In this document: positions 18,285 through 28,026 of the stretch, one piece after another
Layout: each line of letters opens with the position of its first letter
Position numbering within the stretch: position 1 is the first letter of the stretch
NCBI RefSeq assembly: GCF_019219025.1
Contig: NZ_JAHUWN010000031.1
Location: forward strand, 6,242 to 70,241
Reading direction: 5' to 3'
Source: Bacillus sp. sid0103
Lineage (GTDB): Bacteria; Bacillota; Bacilli; Bacillales_B; DSM-18226
Length of the DNA stretch: 64,000 bases
Made by a program: the position numbers and the translations under genes
Notes under the pieces: model-generated
What the model was told of the DNA's origin: nothing
Seen by the model: the letters and a program-made list of their open reading frames with translations, nothing else
Databases searched by the model: none

Positions 18285-18560
18285 ATGATGCAGGAAAAAC
18301 ACTTAAAGAGTATTTTTACATTTAAGAGAACGGCTATCTTCGGAGGTAGTCTAGGTATCATTCTTATTTTGTTAGGTCAATTTGCAAGCGGTTACAATAC
18401 GACTTATTTCTTAACTGCACTAGGATTTGGAATACTCGCCGGTTCCGTGGTCAATTACCTTTTTGGAACATTCTTAAGTTTAATGGAAGAATTCACTGGC
18501 AATCGTAAAAAGGGTGCAGCTATTGCCACTGCTTCAAAAAATTATTATCTTCTAAAATAA
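18285..18560 (+). CDS. Small two-helix membrane protein
   Basis: About 91 residues with two membrane segments (AIFGGSLGIILILLGQFASG and FLTALGFGILAGSVVNYLFG), a short loop and a Lys-rich tail. Tandem TTG-ATG-ATG-ATG starts span 18279-18290; AGGGGAG at 18272-18278 is best spaced for the third codon (18285). I do not recognise the family. It follows a family 2 repeat and stands alone. Confidence 0.6.
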   Translation: MMQEKHLKSIFTFKRTAIFGGSLGIILILLGQFASGYNTTYFLTALGFGILAGSVVNYLFGTFLSLMEEFTGNRKKGAAIATASKNYYLLK

Positions 18561-18612
18561 AAAAAGCGGATGGACCACTTTTCGGGTACGTCCGCAGGCA
18601 GATATAAATACT

Positions 18613-18644
18613 AAAAGACTTGTACAGATGCGTACAAGTCTTTT
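18613..18644. terminator. Bidirectional terminator
   Basis: AAAAGACTTGTAC and its exact complement make a 13-bp stem with a 6-nt loop, flanked by T-rich sequence. It separates the convergent small membrane gene and the TetR gene. A second imperfect hairpin around GCGGA...TCCGC lies at 18567-18596. Confidence 0.9.
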
Positions 18645-19217
18645 TTATGTGGACAAACCCTTTACTAAAAACACTTTCATGATTTCCGCGATTTGTTCGG
18701 AGCTCATCGGCTGATGATTCTTCTCCCAGTCTGATACTAAGGCAATATACATTTTTAAAAGCAGAAAGCTGGTAATTTCAGTATCGGCCGCTGGGATTGC
18801 CCCTTTGGCGATGGCGGCATCCATTTTCTGTCTTAAATAAGCAATAATTTCATCCTCGACGTGCTGCAGCATTTCCGAAACCGCTAAGGTCCCCATTTCC
18901 GTTTCCTCTTGGACCAGTTTAATCATCAGATGGTGCTGGGAACGAAACTCTAATAACCGATAAAGAGCCCGATGCACGTTTTCGGTAAAAGGTAACTCTG
19001 GTTGGATGACTGAGTCTGCTTCCGCAATCATTTCCTTCACCATGGTTGAAATAATCTCTTCGAATAACTCTTCCTTATTTTTGAAAAAGGTGTAAATCGT
19101 CCCTTTGCCAACATTGGCCAGTTTTGCGACTTGGTCCATCGTTGTTGCTTTATAGCCAAATAATGAAAAAGACTTGGTTGCTGCCTCTACTATCATTTTT
19201 CTCCGATCGGTTGCCAT
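18645..19217 (-). CDS. TetR/AcrR family transcriptional regulator
   Basis: A 190-residue repressor. The N-terminal HTH reads KMIVEAATKSFSLFGYKATT-MDQVAKLANVGKGTIYTFFKN; the rest is the helical ligand-binding domain. The ATG at 19217 follows GGAGG by 6 nt, so a longer frame up to 19529 is rejected. It lies last in an ABC-2 transporter operon and probably controls it. The upstream gap contains TGACT and GGTCA half-sites 13 nt apart (19228-19250), a possible operator. Confidence 0.9.
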   Translation of the reverse strand: MATDRRKMIVEAATKSFSLFGYKATTMDQVAKLANVGKGTIYTFFKNKEELFEEIISTMVKEMIAEADSVIQPELPFTENVHRALYRLLEFRSQHHLMIKLVQEETEMGTLAVSEMLQHVEDEIIAYLRQKMDAAIAKGAIPAADTEITSFLLLKMYIALVSDWEKNHQPMSSEQIAEIMKVFLVKGLST

Positions 19218-19333
19218 GACGACCTCCACTGACCATTTTAGTTTTTTAGTCACTCTTTTTATAATATACCATATGTTACATTCCTGTTCAATTTCACCAA
19301 TAACGAAATGCAGTTGCAAATCCGGGCTCCTGA

Positions 19334-20116
19334 TTAGGAACCCGTAGAGCGATAATGCTTTACCCCATATTGCCAAACTAGAAGACAAGGAAGAATAAAC
19401 AAACTGCCCGCAATGGGGATGAGCATGTAATAGAACTCGGTCCCACTGTTCTTCCCTATAATAAACAATAGTGGCAGGTAATTTACTGTTCCAAAAGGAA
19501 TCACGAAGGTAAAAAAACGGGTCACCCATTTTTGATAAATATTTAATGGGTATTGCGCCATTTCCCTTCCGCCATCAGTAAATATGTTGACCACCTCAAG
19601 ACCTTCAATCGTCCAAAAACACAAGGTGGCGGCGAGGATGTAGATGCCTGTAAAAATAAACACCCCGCTAACAATCATCAGCACCAAAGTGACAGCTTTT
19701 ATCACCGACCATTCGATGTTGAGATTGGCCAGGGCCCAGGACAAAACAACCGCACTTTGAAGGAGACGGCCAAATCTTGTAAACTCGAACTTCGATCCGA
19801 GAACTTGGATAAACGTACTGCGGGGACGGACCAGTAATCGGTCAAATTCGCCAGTCCGAACTAAACTGGAAAAGGCATCAAAACCACGGGCAAAGCATTC
19901 ACTCAGCGCGAAGGCCATGTGAATAATCCCAAAGCAAAACGCCACTTCAAAGAATTTCCATCCTCTAATTTGCCCAAACTGTTCGAACAAAAAGTAAAGA
20001 CCCGCAAAGACCGTAAATGGAATAAAAAATTGCCCCAGCGATAATAACCAAAATGATGCCCGGTATTGCATTTGTGATTTAAAGTGAATCCATAAATATT
20101 TAACGTAGATTCCCAT
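19334..20116 (-). CDS. ABC-2 type transporter permease (second subunit)
   Basis: A 260-residue membrane protein with about six helices, of the ABC2_membrane_6 type found in paired-permease exporters. FDRLLVRPRSTFIQVLGSKF is the usual motif after helix 2 in this family, and WTIEGLEVVNIFTDGGREMAQYP follows. It starts 6 nt after the first permease stops (20123), with AAGGGGG 10 nt before the ATG. It works with the partner permease and ATPase as an exporter of unknown substrate. Confidence 0.88.
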   Translation of the reverse strand: MGIYVKYLWIHFKSQMQYRASFWLLSLGQFFIPFTVFAGLYFLFEQFGQIRGWKFFEVAFCFGIIHMAFALSECFARGFDAFSSLVRTGEFDRLLVRPRSTFIQVLGSKFEFTRFGRLLQSAVVLSWALANLNIEWSVIKAVTLVLMIVSGVFIFTGIYILAATLCFWTIEGLEVVNIFTDGGREMAQYPLNIYQKWVTRFFTFVIPFGTVNYLPLLFIIGKNSGTEFYYMLIPIAGSLFILPCLLVWQYGVKHYRSTGS

Positions 20117-20122
20117 CGTCGA

Positions 20123-20926
20123 TTAACCCCCTTGGACGACAACTTTCTTTAACACGTTGTTTAGTGCCGTTCTCCCCAGCCAAATCAGACCGAACAAATA
20201 AAAAAACTGGATGATGATCCCGATCATGGCATCCTGCAGCGGGATATGTCCTGAGTACACCCTGAACGGAAAATCTGCCGTCCATCGAAAGGGCAGGACA
20301 TTCGCGATTTTTTGAAGCCACTCTGGCATGAGTGGTACAGGAATGATTAACCCGGCAAAAAATTCTCCGAGGACGCTAAACACCAACAATGATCCCATTG
20401 GAGACAAGGTCACAAACACAGAAATATACAAAAACATCGAAATGGCCACGAGTAGCAGCAATCCTAGTATTAAAGAGCTTAAGAATAATAGAAAGGCTGA
20501 GAAACTAGGCGGCATGGTCATGTTATATGGTTTTGGTAAAAAGAATGAAATGATTAAAATGGGGAAACAGCGCAAAAAGGCACTTGATAGCCGCTGCGCT
20601 AGTAGCTTAGCATACCAGAAACTATAAAGCTCACATGGCCGGCATAGTTCGTATGCAATATTTCCACTTGTAATCAGATCAAAAAGCTCCTGATCACGAA
20701 ACCACATTGTTATAAAAACAAGAAAGGCCTGTTGCAGCCAGATGTAGGTGGTTATTTCTTTTAAAGAAATGGCCGGGCTATTGGTGGCATGTTCGTAAAA
20801 AGCCTTAAATACCATTAGCGCGATAAAACCCCAGAAGAATTGAGTGGCTACCCCCGCCAAAGCCGCAGTCCGGTATTGCATTCCCATGTTCAGCCTCATC
20901 TTCAAAACAGATAGATACACCCTCAT
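20123..20926 (-). CDS. ABC-2 type transporter permease (first subunit)
   Basis: A 267-residue permease with six hydrophobic segments. ITTYIWLQQAFLVF, ELFDLITSGNIAYELCRPCELYSFWYAKLLAQR and LPFRWTADFPFRVYSGHI are typical of the same paired-permease family. The ATG overlaps the ATPase stop in an ATGA junction (20923-20926), indicating translational coupling. Confidence 0.88.
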   Translation of the reverse strand: MRVYLSVLKMRLNMGMQYRTAALAGVATQFFWGFIALMVFKAFYEHATNSPAISLKEITTYIWLQQAFLVFITMWFRDQELFDLITSGNIAYELCRPCELYSFWYAKLLAQRLSSAFLRCFPILIISFFLPKPYNMTMPPSFSAFLLFLSSLILGLLLLVAISMFLYISVFVTLSPMGSLLVFSVLGEFFAGLIIPVPLMPEWLQKIANVLPFRWTADFPFRVYSGHIPLQDAMIGIIIQFFYLFGLIWLGRTALNNVLKKVVVQGG

Positions 20927-21900
20927 ATTTGGTACTCCTTATAGAGTTTGAGGATGATTTCTTCGATTGGCTGCGATTCAATCGAGACATCTATCAACTC
21001 CAGCTGATTGGACAATTGGGTAATAATCTCGGATGTGTTCACCTGTTCGGTATCAATGCAGAGAACTACCCGTTCAGGTGACTGCGAAAGCACGGTTGCA
21101 TGCGGAATCCGGATTGGACTTGCATTTTTGCGGAAATCAGCTGTGATTGTTTTCTGGGCACCAAATTGTTTTCTTAATTCCTCTAACTGGCCGTCATACA
21201 ATAAGCTCCCTTTTCCGATTAAGATGACCCTGTCGGCCAATGCTTCGATATCATTCATATCGTGGGTGGTGAGGATCACCGTGACTCCCTTTTCTTTGTT
21301 AATCGTTTTGATGAACTGGCGGACCGCTATTTTCGAGGCTGCATCAAGACCGATGGTTGGTTCGTCTAAAAATAATATTTTGGGATTATGTAGGAGTGAG
21401 GCCGCTATTTCGCAGCGCATCCGCTGCCCTAAACTTAATTGGCGGACGGGTGTATGGATCATGTTTTGCAGTTCGAGTGTTTCAATGAGTAGATTTAGCG
21501 TAGTTTGATATTCTTGCTGCGGGACCTTGTAAATGTCTTTTAACAGTTCGAACGAATCTAATACCGGGACATCCCACCATAACTGCGAGCGCTGGCCGAA
21601 GACAACTCCAATATTTTGTACATACTGAACCCGATCCTTCCATGGTGTGAAGCCCATGATGGAGCAATTCCCGGTTTCAGGCACCAGGATCCCGCTCATG
21701 ATTTTTATCGTGGTTGATTTCCCCGCCCCATTCGGGCCGATGTAGCCGACAATTTCTCCTGGATTAATAGAAAAAGAGAGATCCTTAAGCGCATCAACAA
21801 TTGTATGTTCTCGATAAAAAAGAGCCTTTGCCGCCTGGCGAAAGCCTGTCTGGCGCTTGGCCACCTTGAAGGATTTACTTATATTTTGTACATGAATCAA
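20923..21900 (-). CDS. ABC transporter ATP-binding protein
   Basis: A 325-residue ATPase. Walker A is GPNGAGKST, the signature LSLGQRMR, Walker B KILFLDEPTIGLD and the switch His in LTTHDMND. A C-terminal extension of about 90 residues resembles that of the uncharacterised ABC-2 exporter ATPases. The start codon is TTG (21900) with AGGAGGGG about 10 nt upstream. First gene of the operon ATPase, permease, permease, TetR. Confidence 0.93.
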   Translation of the reverse strand: MIHVQNISKSFKVAKRQTGFRQAAKALFYREHTIVDALKDLSFSINPGEIVGYIGPNGAGKSTTIKIMSGILVPETGNCSIMGFTPWKDRVQYVQNIGVVFGQRSQLWWDVPVLDSFELLKDIYKVPQQEYQTTLNLLIETLELQNMIHTPVRQLSLGQRMRCEIAASLLHNPKILFLDEPTIGLDAASKIAVRQFIKTINKEKGVTVILTTHDMNDIEALADRVILIGKGSLLYDGQLEELRKQFGAQKTITADFRKNASPIRIPHATVLSQSPERVVLCIDTEQVNTSEIITQLSNQLELIDVSIESQPIEEIILKLYKEYQI

Positions 21901-22089
21901 CCGCTTTCCCCTCCTAATCTATCTTGAGTCACAGAGGAAAATAATAACATCTGGAATAAATTTGTGTCAAGAATTTTCTAAATAATGAACTTTTTTAAAC
22001 GTTAACAAAATATACATTTTTATCCTCTAAACATCACCTTAATTTTTATAAAATGAACTTGTGCAAGACACGGAGAAAGGAAGTGGCAT

Positions 22090-22991
22090 ATGCTGTTTAA
22101 ATCACGTATTAAATCAGATGAATTAAAAATTCTGTCTTATTTACACACACGAATGAATTTACCTGAAAATGACAACCAGTACTTTTTAAACCTTAAAAAG
22201 GGGTTTGAAGGGGAGGTGATGTTTGACTTGTTAACCGAAAAACTTCAGTGCAATTGTTATATACTGAACGATTTGTTACTGAAGGTTAACAATACGATGT
22301 TCCAAATCGATACCTGATCATAAAGGATACACTTCACTTTTTCGAAGTAAAAAATTATAAAGGCGATTATTATTTTGAAGGTGACAAATTTTACTCGAAG
22401 TCTAGCAAGGAAATTCTCAATCCTCTCGACCAACTAAAACGAGGTGAATCCTTACTCCACCAATTACTCCTTAAACATGGTTTTCATTTCCCCATTGACC
22501 CAAAGGTGGTTTTTATTAACCCCGAATTCACCCCTTATCAATCACCTAAAAACAAACCTATTATTTATCCGACACAAATTAATAGTTTCATGAAAAATTT
22601 TGACAACACCTCATTGAAATTAAATAACAAGCACAGAAAGCTAGCAGAACTATTAGTTTCACTGCATATTACCAAGTCTTCTTATACTCAGATACCCACT
22701 TATCATTATAGTCAGTGTAAAAAAGGTATTACTTGTTCAGCCTGCGATTCTTTTTCGATTACAGTCGAAGGAAGAAACTGTAGGTGCTTGGAATGCGGAC
22801 AAGTTGAATTGGTTGAATCAGCTGTTTTGAGGATTGTAGAGGAAATAAAGATGCTTTTTCCAGATATGAAAATTACGACTAATTTGGTACATGAATGGTG
22901 TTGTGTGGTTGGTTCTAAAAAGAGAATCAGTAGGATTCTGGAGAAGAACTTTAAAATTGTCGGGGTTCATCAGTGGGCCTTTTACGAATGA
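22090..22991 (+). pseudogene. NERD-domain protein with zinc-ribbon C-terminus, frameshifted
   Basis: The first frame (22090-22317) encodes LKKGFEGEVMFDLLTEKL, the start of a nuclease-related (NERD) domain, and ends FQIDT-stop. The next frame, open from 22314 to 22991, continues seamlessly with LIIKDTLHFFEVKNYKGDYY, the conserved EVKN core, then QLKRGESLLHQLL. A Cys4 zinc ribbon (ITCSACDSF...CRCLECGQ) and VGVHQWAFYE end the protein. Joining requires a -1 shift at GATACCTGATC; one lost C would explain it. The family is common in Bacillus; its role is not established. AAAGGAAG precedes the ATG. Confidence 0.87.
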
Positions 22992-23057
22992 AAGAAGAAT
23001 TTATTTTAGTTTTATTGGTAGCTTTGTCAGATCTTCTCCTAAATAACTTATAGTAGG

Positions 23058-23853
23058 GACTTTTAATCCTTAAATACCCTATGAAGGACATTTTGCCTGT
23101 TCACTTGAGGAATGTGTCCTTCACCTACCTTGTGAGAGACATTCTTCTTACTCTCTCCGATGATACTGTCCTTCACCGAGTCTATGAAAGACATTCTTAT
23201 TACTTTCTTGGAAGATACTGTCCTTCATCGAGCCTATGAAAGACATTCTTCTTACTCTCTTCAAAGATACTGTCCTTCATCGAGCCTATGAAAGACATTC
23301 TTCTTACTCTCTTCAAAGATACTGTCCTTCATCGAGCCTATGAAAGACATTTTTCTTACTCTATTCGATGATACTGTCCTTCATCGCGCATATGAAAGAC
23401 ATTTTTCTTACTCTCTCCGATGATACTGTCCTTCATCGAGCTTATGAAAGACATTCTTCTTGCTCTCTTGGAAGATACTGTCCTTCATCGCGCATATGAA
23501 AGACATTTTTCTTACTCTCTCCGATGATACTGTCCTTCATCGAGCTTATGAAAGACATTCTGATTATTCTATTCGATGATACTGTCCTTCATCGAGCTTA
23601 TGAAAGACATTCTTCTTGCTCTCTTGGAAGATACTGTCCTTCATCGAGCCTATGAAAGACATTCTTCTTACTCTCTTGGAAGATACTGTCCTTCATCGAG
23701 CCTATGAAAGACATTCTTCTTACTCTCTCCGATGATACTGTCCTTCATCGAGCCTATGAAAGACATTTTTCTTACTCTCTCCGATGATACTGTCCTTCAT
23801 CGAGTCTATGAAAGACATTTTTCTTACTCTCTTCAAAGATACTGTCCTTCATC
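23058..23853. repeat. 52-bp tandem repeat array, each unit a hairpin
   Basis: Thirteen near-identical 52-bp units begin with GATACTGTCCTTCA at 23162, 23214, 23266, 23318, 23370, 23422, 23474, 23526, 23578, 23630, 23682, 23734 and 23786. A more diverged unit precedes them (23110), a half-decayed one starts at 23058, and a truncated one starts at 23838. Within each unit TGTCCTTCAT and ATGAAAGACA are inverted repeats around a 7-nt loop (CGAGCCT and variants); read from the minus strand the 10-bp stem is complete with one G-U. The remaining 25 nt vary mainly in the last 6 nt (TTCAAA, TTGGAA, TCCGAT, TTCGAT). Unit length is not a multiple of three and each unit has TGA, so it is not coding. Function unknown. 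Confidence 0.95.
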
Positions 23854-24054
23854 CAACCTCTCTCCCCTTTTTGATTCATTTCCCTTCCGTCTCTTCAATC
23901 CGTGCCGTAGAAATCCATGCAGGAAGTTAAATGATACAATCATGAACATTCTCATATTAAAAGCATGAACTTTCCCACTACCGTCCGGAGTCATTTTCCC
24001 TTATGATTACAATACAATAAAGCATGGTAATAAGTTTTCCGAAAGGGATTGATC

Positions 24055-24564
24055 ATGATGAACATATTCGTAACACTCGTTATTGTCCTTGTCATAATTG
24101 GCTTTGTACTATTTTTCAAAGTGAAAGGAAGAAATAATCCCATCAAAAGGGGTGGCCTTGGCATCATTACTCCTGTTTTATTTCTGTTGGTCATGTTTTC
24201 GTTAAGTATCAGTCAGCTGCTCCATATTCCTGGTGAACCTTTTCATCTGCCAGCCTATTGGGAAATATTGATTGCCGCTCTGTTAGGCACATTGTTTGGA
24301 GTAATTATGCTTACCCAGACATCCTATGAGATTCGTGCAGATGGGTTGATCTATTCAAAACCAAATAAAACATTTAAATATGTAATCATCACGATCATTA
24401 TCATTCGCATCGCTTTAAGTCAGTATTTTAAGAGTATGGATTACATTGAATTTACTGTTCTGACGATGGTCTTAGCATTTCTATATATCTGTGTTTGGCG
24501 GATTGGAAGCTATCTTAAATTTCGTAAATTATATGTCCGCAGCCGACTAGCTGAAACTAAATGA
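24055..24564 (+). CDS. Membrane protein, possibly CcdC-like (DUF1453)
   Basis: A 169-residue protein with about five membrane helices. The start is the ATG at 24055, with AAAGGG 7 nt upstream. A short charged stretch KVKGRNNPIKRGGLG follows helix 1 and TSYEIRADGLIYSKPNK lies between helices 3 and 4; this resembles the CcdC/DUF1453 pattern, but I am not certain. It is the first gene after the repeat array and has its own terminator. Confidence 0.65.
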   Translation: MMNIFVTLVIVLVIIGFVLFFKVKGRNNPIKRGGLGIITPVLFLLVMFSLSISQLLHIPGEPFHLPAYWEILIAALLGTLFGVIMLTQTSYEIRADGLIYSKPNKTFKYVIITIIIIRIALSQYFKSMDYIEFTVLTMVLAFLYICVWRIGSYLKFRKLYVRSRLAETK

Positions 24565-24580
24565 TGGCTATAATAAAAAG

Positions 24581-24618
24581 CTCTTCTATCTATTTTTTAC
24601 AGAGAGAAGAGTTTTTTT
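24581..24618 (+). terminator. Terminator
   Basis: CTCTTCT and AGAAGAG pair across a long loop and are followed by seven T residues, 17 nt after the stop codon of the membrane protein gene. Confidence 0.75.
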
Positions 24619-24789
24619 GTACTCAGTTCCATTTTTTCCGTAACAATCCTTTAATAGAATGAGTGGGTTACATGCCTTTCTGATATCGTGTAATATTCAT
24701 AGAAGTTGTATTTTCTGTGGAAAGTTTATCGATTCTCAGGGAAGGATAAATGTGGAAGCATATCATTTATTAATTTTGGAGGATGTTTC

Positions 24790-26073
24790 TTGATTACTCT
24801 CATCAAACCCTTGTTAGTTAACATCACGATCTTATTATCGTTTACATTTAATGCAAACTTATTTTTCCCCTTTCAAACGAAAGTTCCTTTTTCATTAAAA
24901 CAAAAGGTGATTTATGGTTTAATCGGTTCGTTTGGTGCACTTTTCTGTATGTTTTATCCCATTGAAACGTTAGGAGCTACACATTTTGATTTAAGGATGT
25001 GTGCCATTCTCGTTCTTACCCTCTATGGCGGTTGGCTTCCTGGACTGATTGTTTTAGGAAGTGTCTGCGTTGTCCGCTATCTGATTGGCGGAAAATTCCT
25101 TATAATCGGCATCACGGTTTCCATTTTGGCCTTCGTAAGTGCCCTATTTTTCAGGAGATTTTTTCACAAATCTCCTTCAAAGCTTGCGGCAGGGACCGTG
25201 GTCATCATTTGTTATTTTATTGTCTATATTACAATCCTTTATTTCAGCGTCAATTTTTTAAAATCACCCTTTTATTTCATCTACTTTATTGCCATGTTTT
25301 TTACAAATATCGCCCTGATTTTCGTCATTGAAAACTTGATAAAGATTAATAAGCAATTTGAGGAAATGGTTTATCTTGATAAATTGACGATGATTGGCCA
25401 GCTTGCAGCTTCCATCGCACACGAAATTAGAAACCCGCTTGCGACGATCAGAGGATTTATCCAATTTTTAAGTACAGATACCACGGATTTGAAATTCAGA
25501 AAATACTCAGCCTTAATTATGGAAGAACTAGATCGTACCAACAGTATTATTACGAACTATTTAAAAGTGGCGAAGCCCGAACCGTTCCAAATTGCAACGG
25601 TTTCAATCAATGATGTGATTCATGACTGCGTTCAATTAATGCGTCCTCTTGCCACTTATTCTAATGTCATCATCGACTTTGAAAAAAAAGAACCGCTTTA
25701 TGTATACGGGGATGAACCACATTTAAAGCAAGCCATCATGAATGTGATTAAAAACGGGATCGAATCGATATCCACTCAGGGAACCATTAAAATTGATTTA
25801 AATGCTGACCATTTTAACAATACGGTTGAAATTAGAATCAAGGATAACGGAAAAGGGATGTCGCCCGAACAGTTAAAGCAGATCGGCTTGCCCTTTTATA
25901 CAACAAAAACGAAGGGAACAGGGCTAGGCAGTATGGTTACGAACAAAATCATCCGTGAATTGAATGGATCGATTGAATATGAAAGTGAAATCAATAAAGG
26001 TACAACAGTAAAAATTGTTTTCCCATTACAAATAAATAACACAGCAAGCGCCCCATCCTCGATATTTAAATAA
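24790..26073 (+). CDS. Sensor histidine kinase, KinB-like (sporulation type)
   Basis: About 427 residues: six N-terminal membrane helices, then a HisKA domain with the phospho-acceptor His in ASIAHEIRNPLATIRGFIQF and an HATPase domain (NVIKNGIESI N-box, IKDNGKGMS G1, GTGLGSMV G2). The architecture and length match KinB, which feeds the Spo0 phosphorelay. The start is TTG at 24790, with GGAGGA 6 nt upstream; longer frames from 24706 lack a site. No kapB-like gene follows. No response regulator is adjacent, as expected for a phosphorelay kinase. Confidence 0.85.
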   Translation: MITLIKPLLVNITILLSFTFNANLFFPFQTKVPFSLKQKVIYGLIGSFGALFCMFYPIETLGATHFDLRMCAILVLTLYGGWLPGLIVLGSVCVVRYLIGGKFLIIGITVSILAFVSALFFRRFFHKSPSKLAAGTVVIICYFIVYITILYFSVNFLKSPFYFIYFIAMFFTNIALIFVIENLIKINKQFEEMVYLDKLTMIGQLAASIAHEIRNPLATIRGFIQFLSTDTTDLKFRKYSALIMEELDRTNSIITNYLKVAKPEPFQIATVSINDVIHDCVQLMRPLATYSNVIIDFEKKEPLYVYGDEPHLKQAIMNVIKNGIESISTQGTIKIDLNADHFNNTVEIRIKDNGKGMSPEQLKQIGLPFYTTKTKGTGLGSMVTNKIIRELNGSIEYESEINKGTTVKIVFPLQINNTASAPSSIFK

Positions 26074-26107
26074 AATGCTCAGAGCTTTATTTGCTCTGAG
26101 CATTTTT
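26072..26107. terminator. Bidirectional terminator
   Basis: AAAATGCTCAGAGC pairs with GCTCTGAGCATTTT around a 7-nt loop and is followed by T-rich sequence. It separates the convergent kinase and BceB-like genes. Confidence 0.9.
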
Positions 26108-26121
26108 CTTTGCCATTTTTA

Positions 26122-28026
26122 CTAAATTAACGACTTTTTCAAGTTTCGCAAATAGCGGTACCGAATGAAAAAGAAATAAATAACTTGTGCAAGGAGGAAA
26201 CTGGAAAGAACGATGACCATTTCTTTTACAATTGATAATTCGTACAAGCTTTGCAAGGCCATGAAGGCAAACCCACTATGCACAAAGGCCACAACAATGG
26301 GAACAAAGAAAAGCAAGGCAAGCTGCTGGGTAACAATCTTGTTCAATTCCTGATCAGTTAAACCAACCTTGGTGATCGTTAAATATTGGCGTCGGTCATA
26401 ATCCAAATCGGCATAAAGCCGGAAGTATAAAAAGCTTCCTGCCGCAATGAAGAAGACTGCCCCTATGAGTAAGGCTACGAACAGCATCATTTTATACATG
26501 CTCATTTGTTTTTCAAATAAAGTACCACTAACCGTCATCGAGTATGGTTTTTGTTCAGCAAACATAGTCATGCCGTCTTTTACTAGATTCTTTGCCATTC
26601 CTTTCGTTTCTTCGAGGTTCTCCGTGTAAAACCCGGTGAATTTTTCCGTATTTACTGGTGTAAGCTTGTTAAATAGATCATCACTGACCACGACGCCTTG
26701 ACTAAGGATTAATTGAATCGGTATGACGATGTATTTAGTCGCTTGGTCCTGATGAAGTTTTATCTGATCTTGTTTTAAGGTATAAGTAATCTTTTCCAAG
26801 TTACTAAAAGTAGATGTGCGCAATTCTAAGATGTCATTACCAACAAGCGGTTTTTCGCTCATTTCGAAGCCTGCTGCTTTTGCGATTCTTTGATAGTCAG
26901 AAAAAGAAACGACTGGAATTTTCTCAGGCGCATAGGCATCGGTTGAAGAGGCAATAGCTACGTATTTAATTGGAACCTCATTGGTGGTATAGTTGATATT
27001 CTTTTCCTTTAATTCCGCTTTGATTTGGCTTAAATTTTGCTGATGAACGGGCTGATCATCTTTTGCTAAATAACTGATTTCTGCTGGATATTCTTTGTCC
27101 AATTGCTTATTCATCACATTCATTGAAGCAAGAGTCCCGACTGCACAAAATGCGACTGTCGAAACAATTGTTACCATGAAAAACATCCGAGCATTGTCCT
27201 TTAAACGGTAGGCTAGGCTGGAGATCGTAACCAAATTCGTTTTTTTCCAAAAGAGGATGCGATTTTTTTGAAGTATTTTCGTCACCCATACCGAAAGTTG
27301 CGTGTAGAAAAAATAAGTTCCGATTATAGTCATACCGATTACCGGCAAGATTCGAACCAATAATGTCAGCAAGGTTGCTGTTGCAGCTAAATAATAACTC
27401 ACGCTAAGCAATACCGCAGATAAGAGTGATAGCAAGATTGATACTTTTGGTTCTTTTTTCGGTTTTTCGCCTGCTTGAAATAAATCAATTAACTTATTTA
27501 CTCTGACCAGGATGGTCGTAAATAATGAAATACTTAAGAAAAGGATTAAAAAGGCACCAATCGTGAGGAGGAGGGCTTTCCCCGATAAATAGAAGGGCAA
27601 AGCTTCTATTCCAATCATTTTCGAACCGACCATTAAAAATAATTTCCCTGTGATCATCCCTGCCACAATACCAACGATAATCGCTCCGATTCCGATAATC
27701 ATATTTTCCAAAAACACCATGCTATTTAATTGGTTTCTCGTCATACCATGCATCATTAAGATTCCAAATTCCCGTTTCCGTGATTTTAAAAAGGTGCTGA
27801 CGGAATAGAGCACAAAAAGGAAAGAAAACACATACATAATCACCTCTGCAGCGGTCATTAATTGAACAGCGACTGCCGAAGTAACTCCCTTTTTTATATC
27901 GGGATGGAAGATAAACAATGCGTATATGAAAAAGATTAAGACCGAAAAAGCGCTGCTTAAAAAATAAGCGGAGTAGGTCCGTTTATTGCGGACCACATTT
28001 CTATAGACGAACTGTGGAAAGGTCAC
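26122..28026 (-). CDS. BceB-type ABC transporter permease
   Basis: A 634-residue FtsX-superfamily permease of the Bce type: ten membrane helices with a large extracellular domain of about 200 residues between helices 7 and 8 (about 315-520), where peptide antibiotics are sensed. RKREFGILMMHGMTRNQL and DYDRRQYLTITKVGLTDQEL are the cytoplasmic coupling motifs. The start is GTG (28026) inside the 3' end of the ATPase gene, with AGGAGG upstream; the 26-bp overlap indicates translational coupling. It likely confers resistance to bacitracin- or nisin-like peptides; the specific drug cannot be read. Confidence 0.9.
   Translation of the reverse strand: MTFPQFVYRNVVRNKRTYSAYFLSSAFSVLIFFIYALFIFHPDIKKGVTSAVAVQLMTAAEVIMYVFSFLFVLYSVSTFLKSRKREFGILMMHGMTRNQLNSMVFLENMIIGIGAIIVGIVAGMITGKLFLMVGSKMIGIEALPFYLSGKALLLTIGAFLILFLSISLFTTILVRVNKLIDLFQAGEKPKKEPKVSILLSLLSAVLLSVSYYLAATATLLTLLVRILPVIGMTIIGTYFFYTQLSVWVTKILQKNRILFWKKTNLVTISSLAYRLKDNARMFFMVTIVSTVAFCAVGTLASMNVMNKQLDKEYPAEISYLAKDDQPVHQQNLSQIKAELKEKNINYTTNEVPIKYVAIASSTDAYAPEKIPVVSFSDYQRIAKAAGFEMSEKPLVGNDILELRTSTFSNLEKITYTLKQDQIKLHQDQATKYIVIPIQLILSQGVVVSDDLFNKLTPVNTEKFTGFYTENLEETKGMAKNLVKDGMTMFAEQKPYSMTVSGTLFEKQMSMYKMMLFVALLIGAVFFIAAGSFLYFRLYADLDYDRRQYLTITKVGLTDQELNKIVTQQLALLFFVPIVVAFVHSGFAFMALQSLYELSIVKEMVIVLSSFLLAQVIYFFFIRYRYLRNLKKSLI

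Noticed and set aside
18645..19529. 294-residue TetR protein
   Set aside because: The N-terminal 100 residues extend past a good ribosome site at 19217 and do not look like the family; start moved.
23058..23853. CRISPR array
   Set aside because: Units are contiguous 52-bp copies with no unique spacers, and no cas genes are present.
23732..23968. Protein-coding gene across the repeat array
   Set aside because: The frame depends on repeat phase, each unit carries TGA, and unit length is not a multiple of three; no ribosome site.
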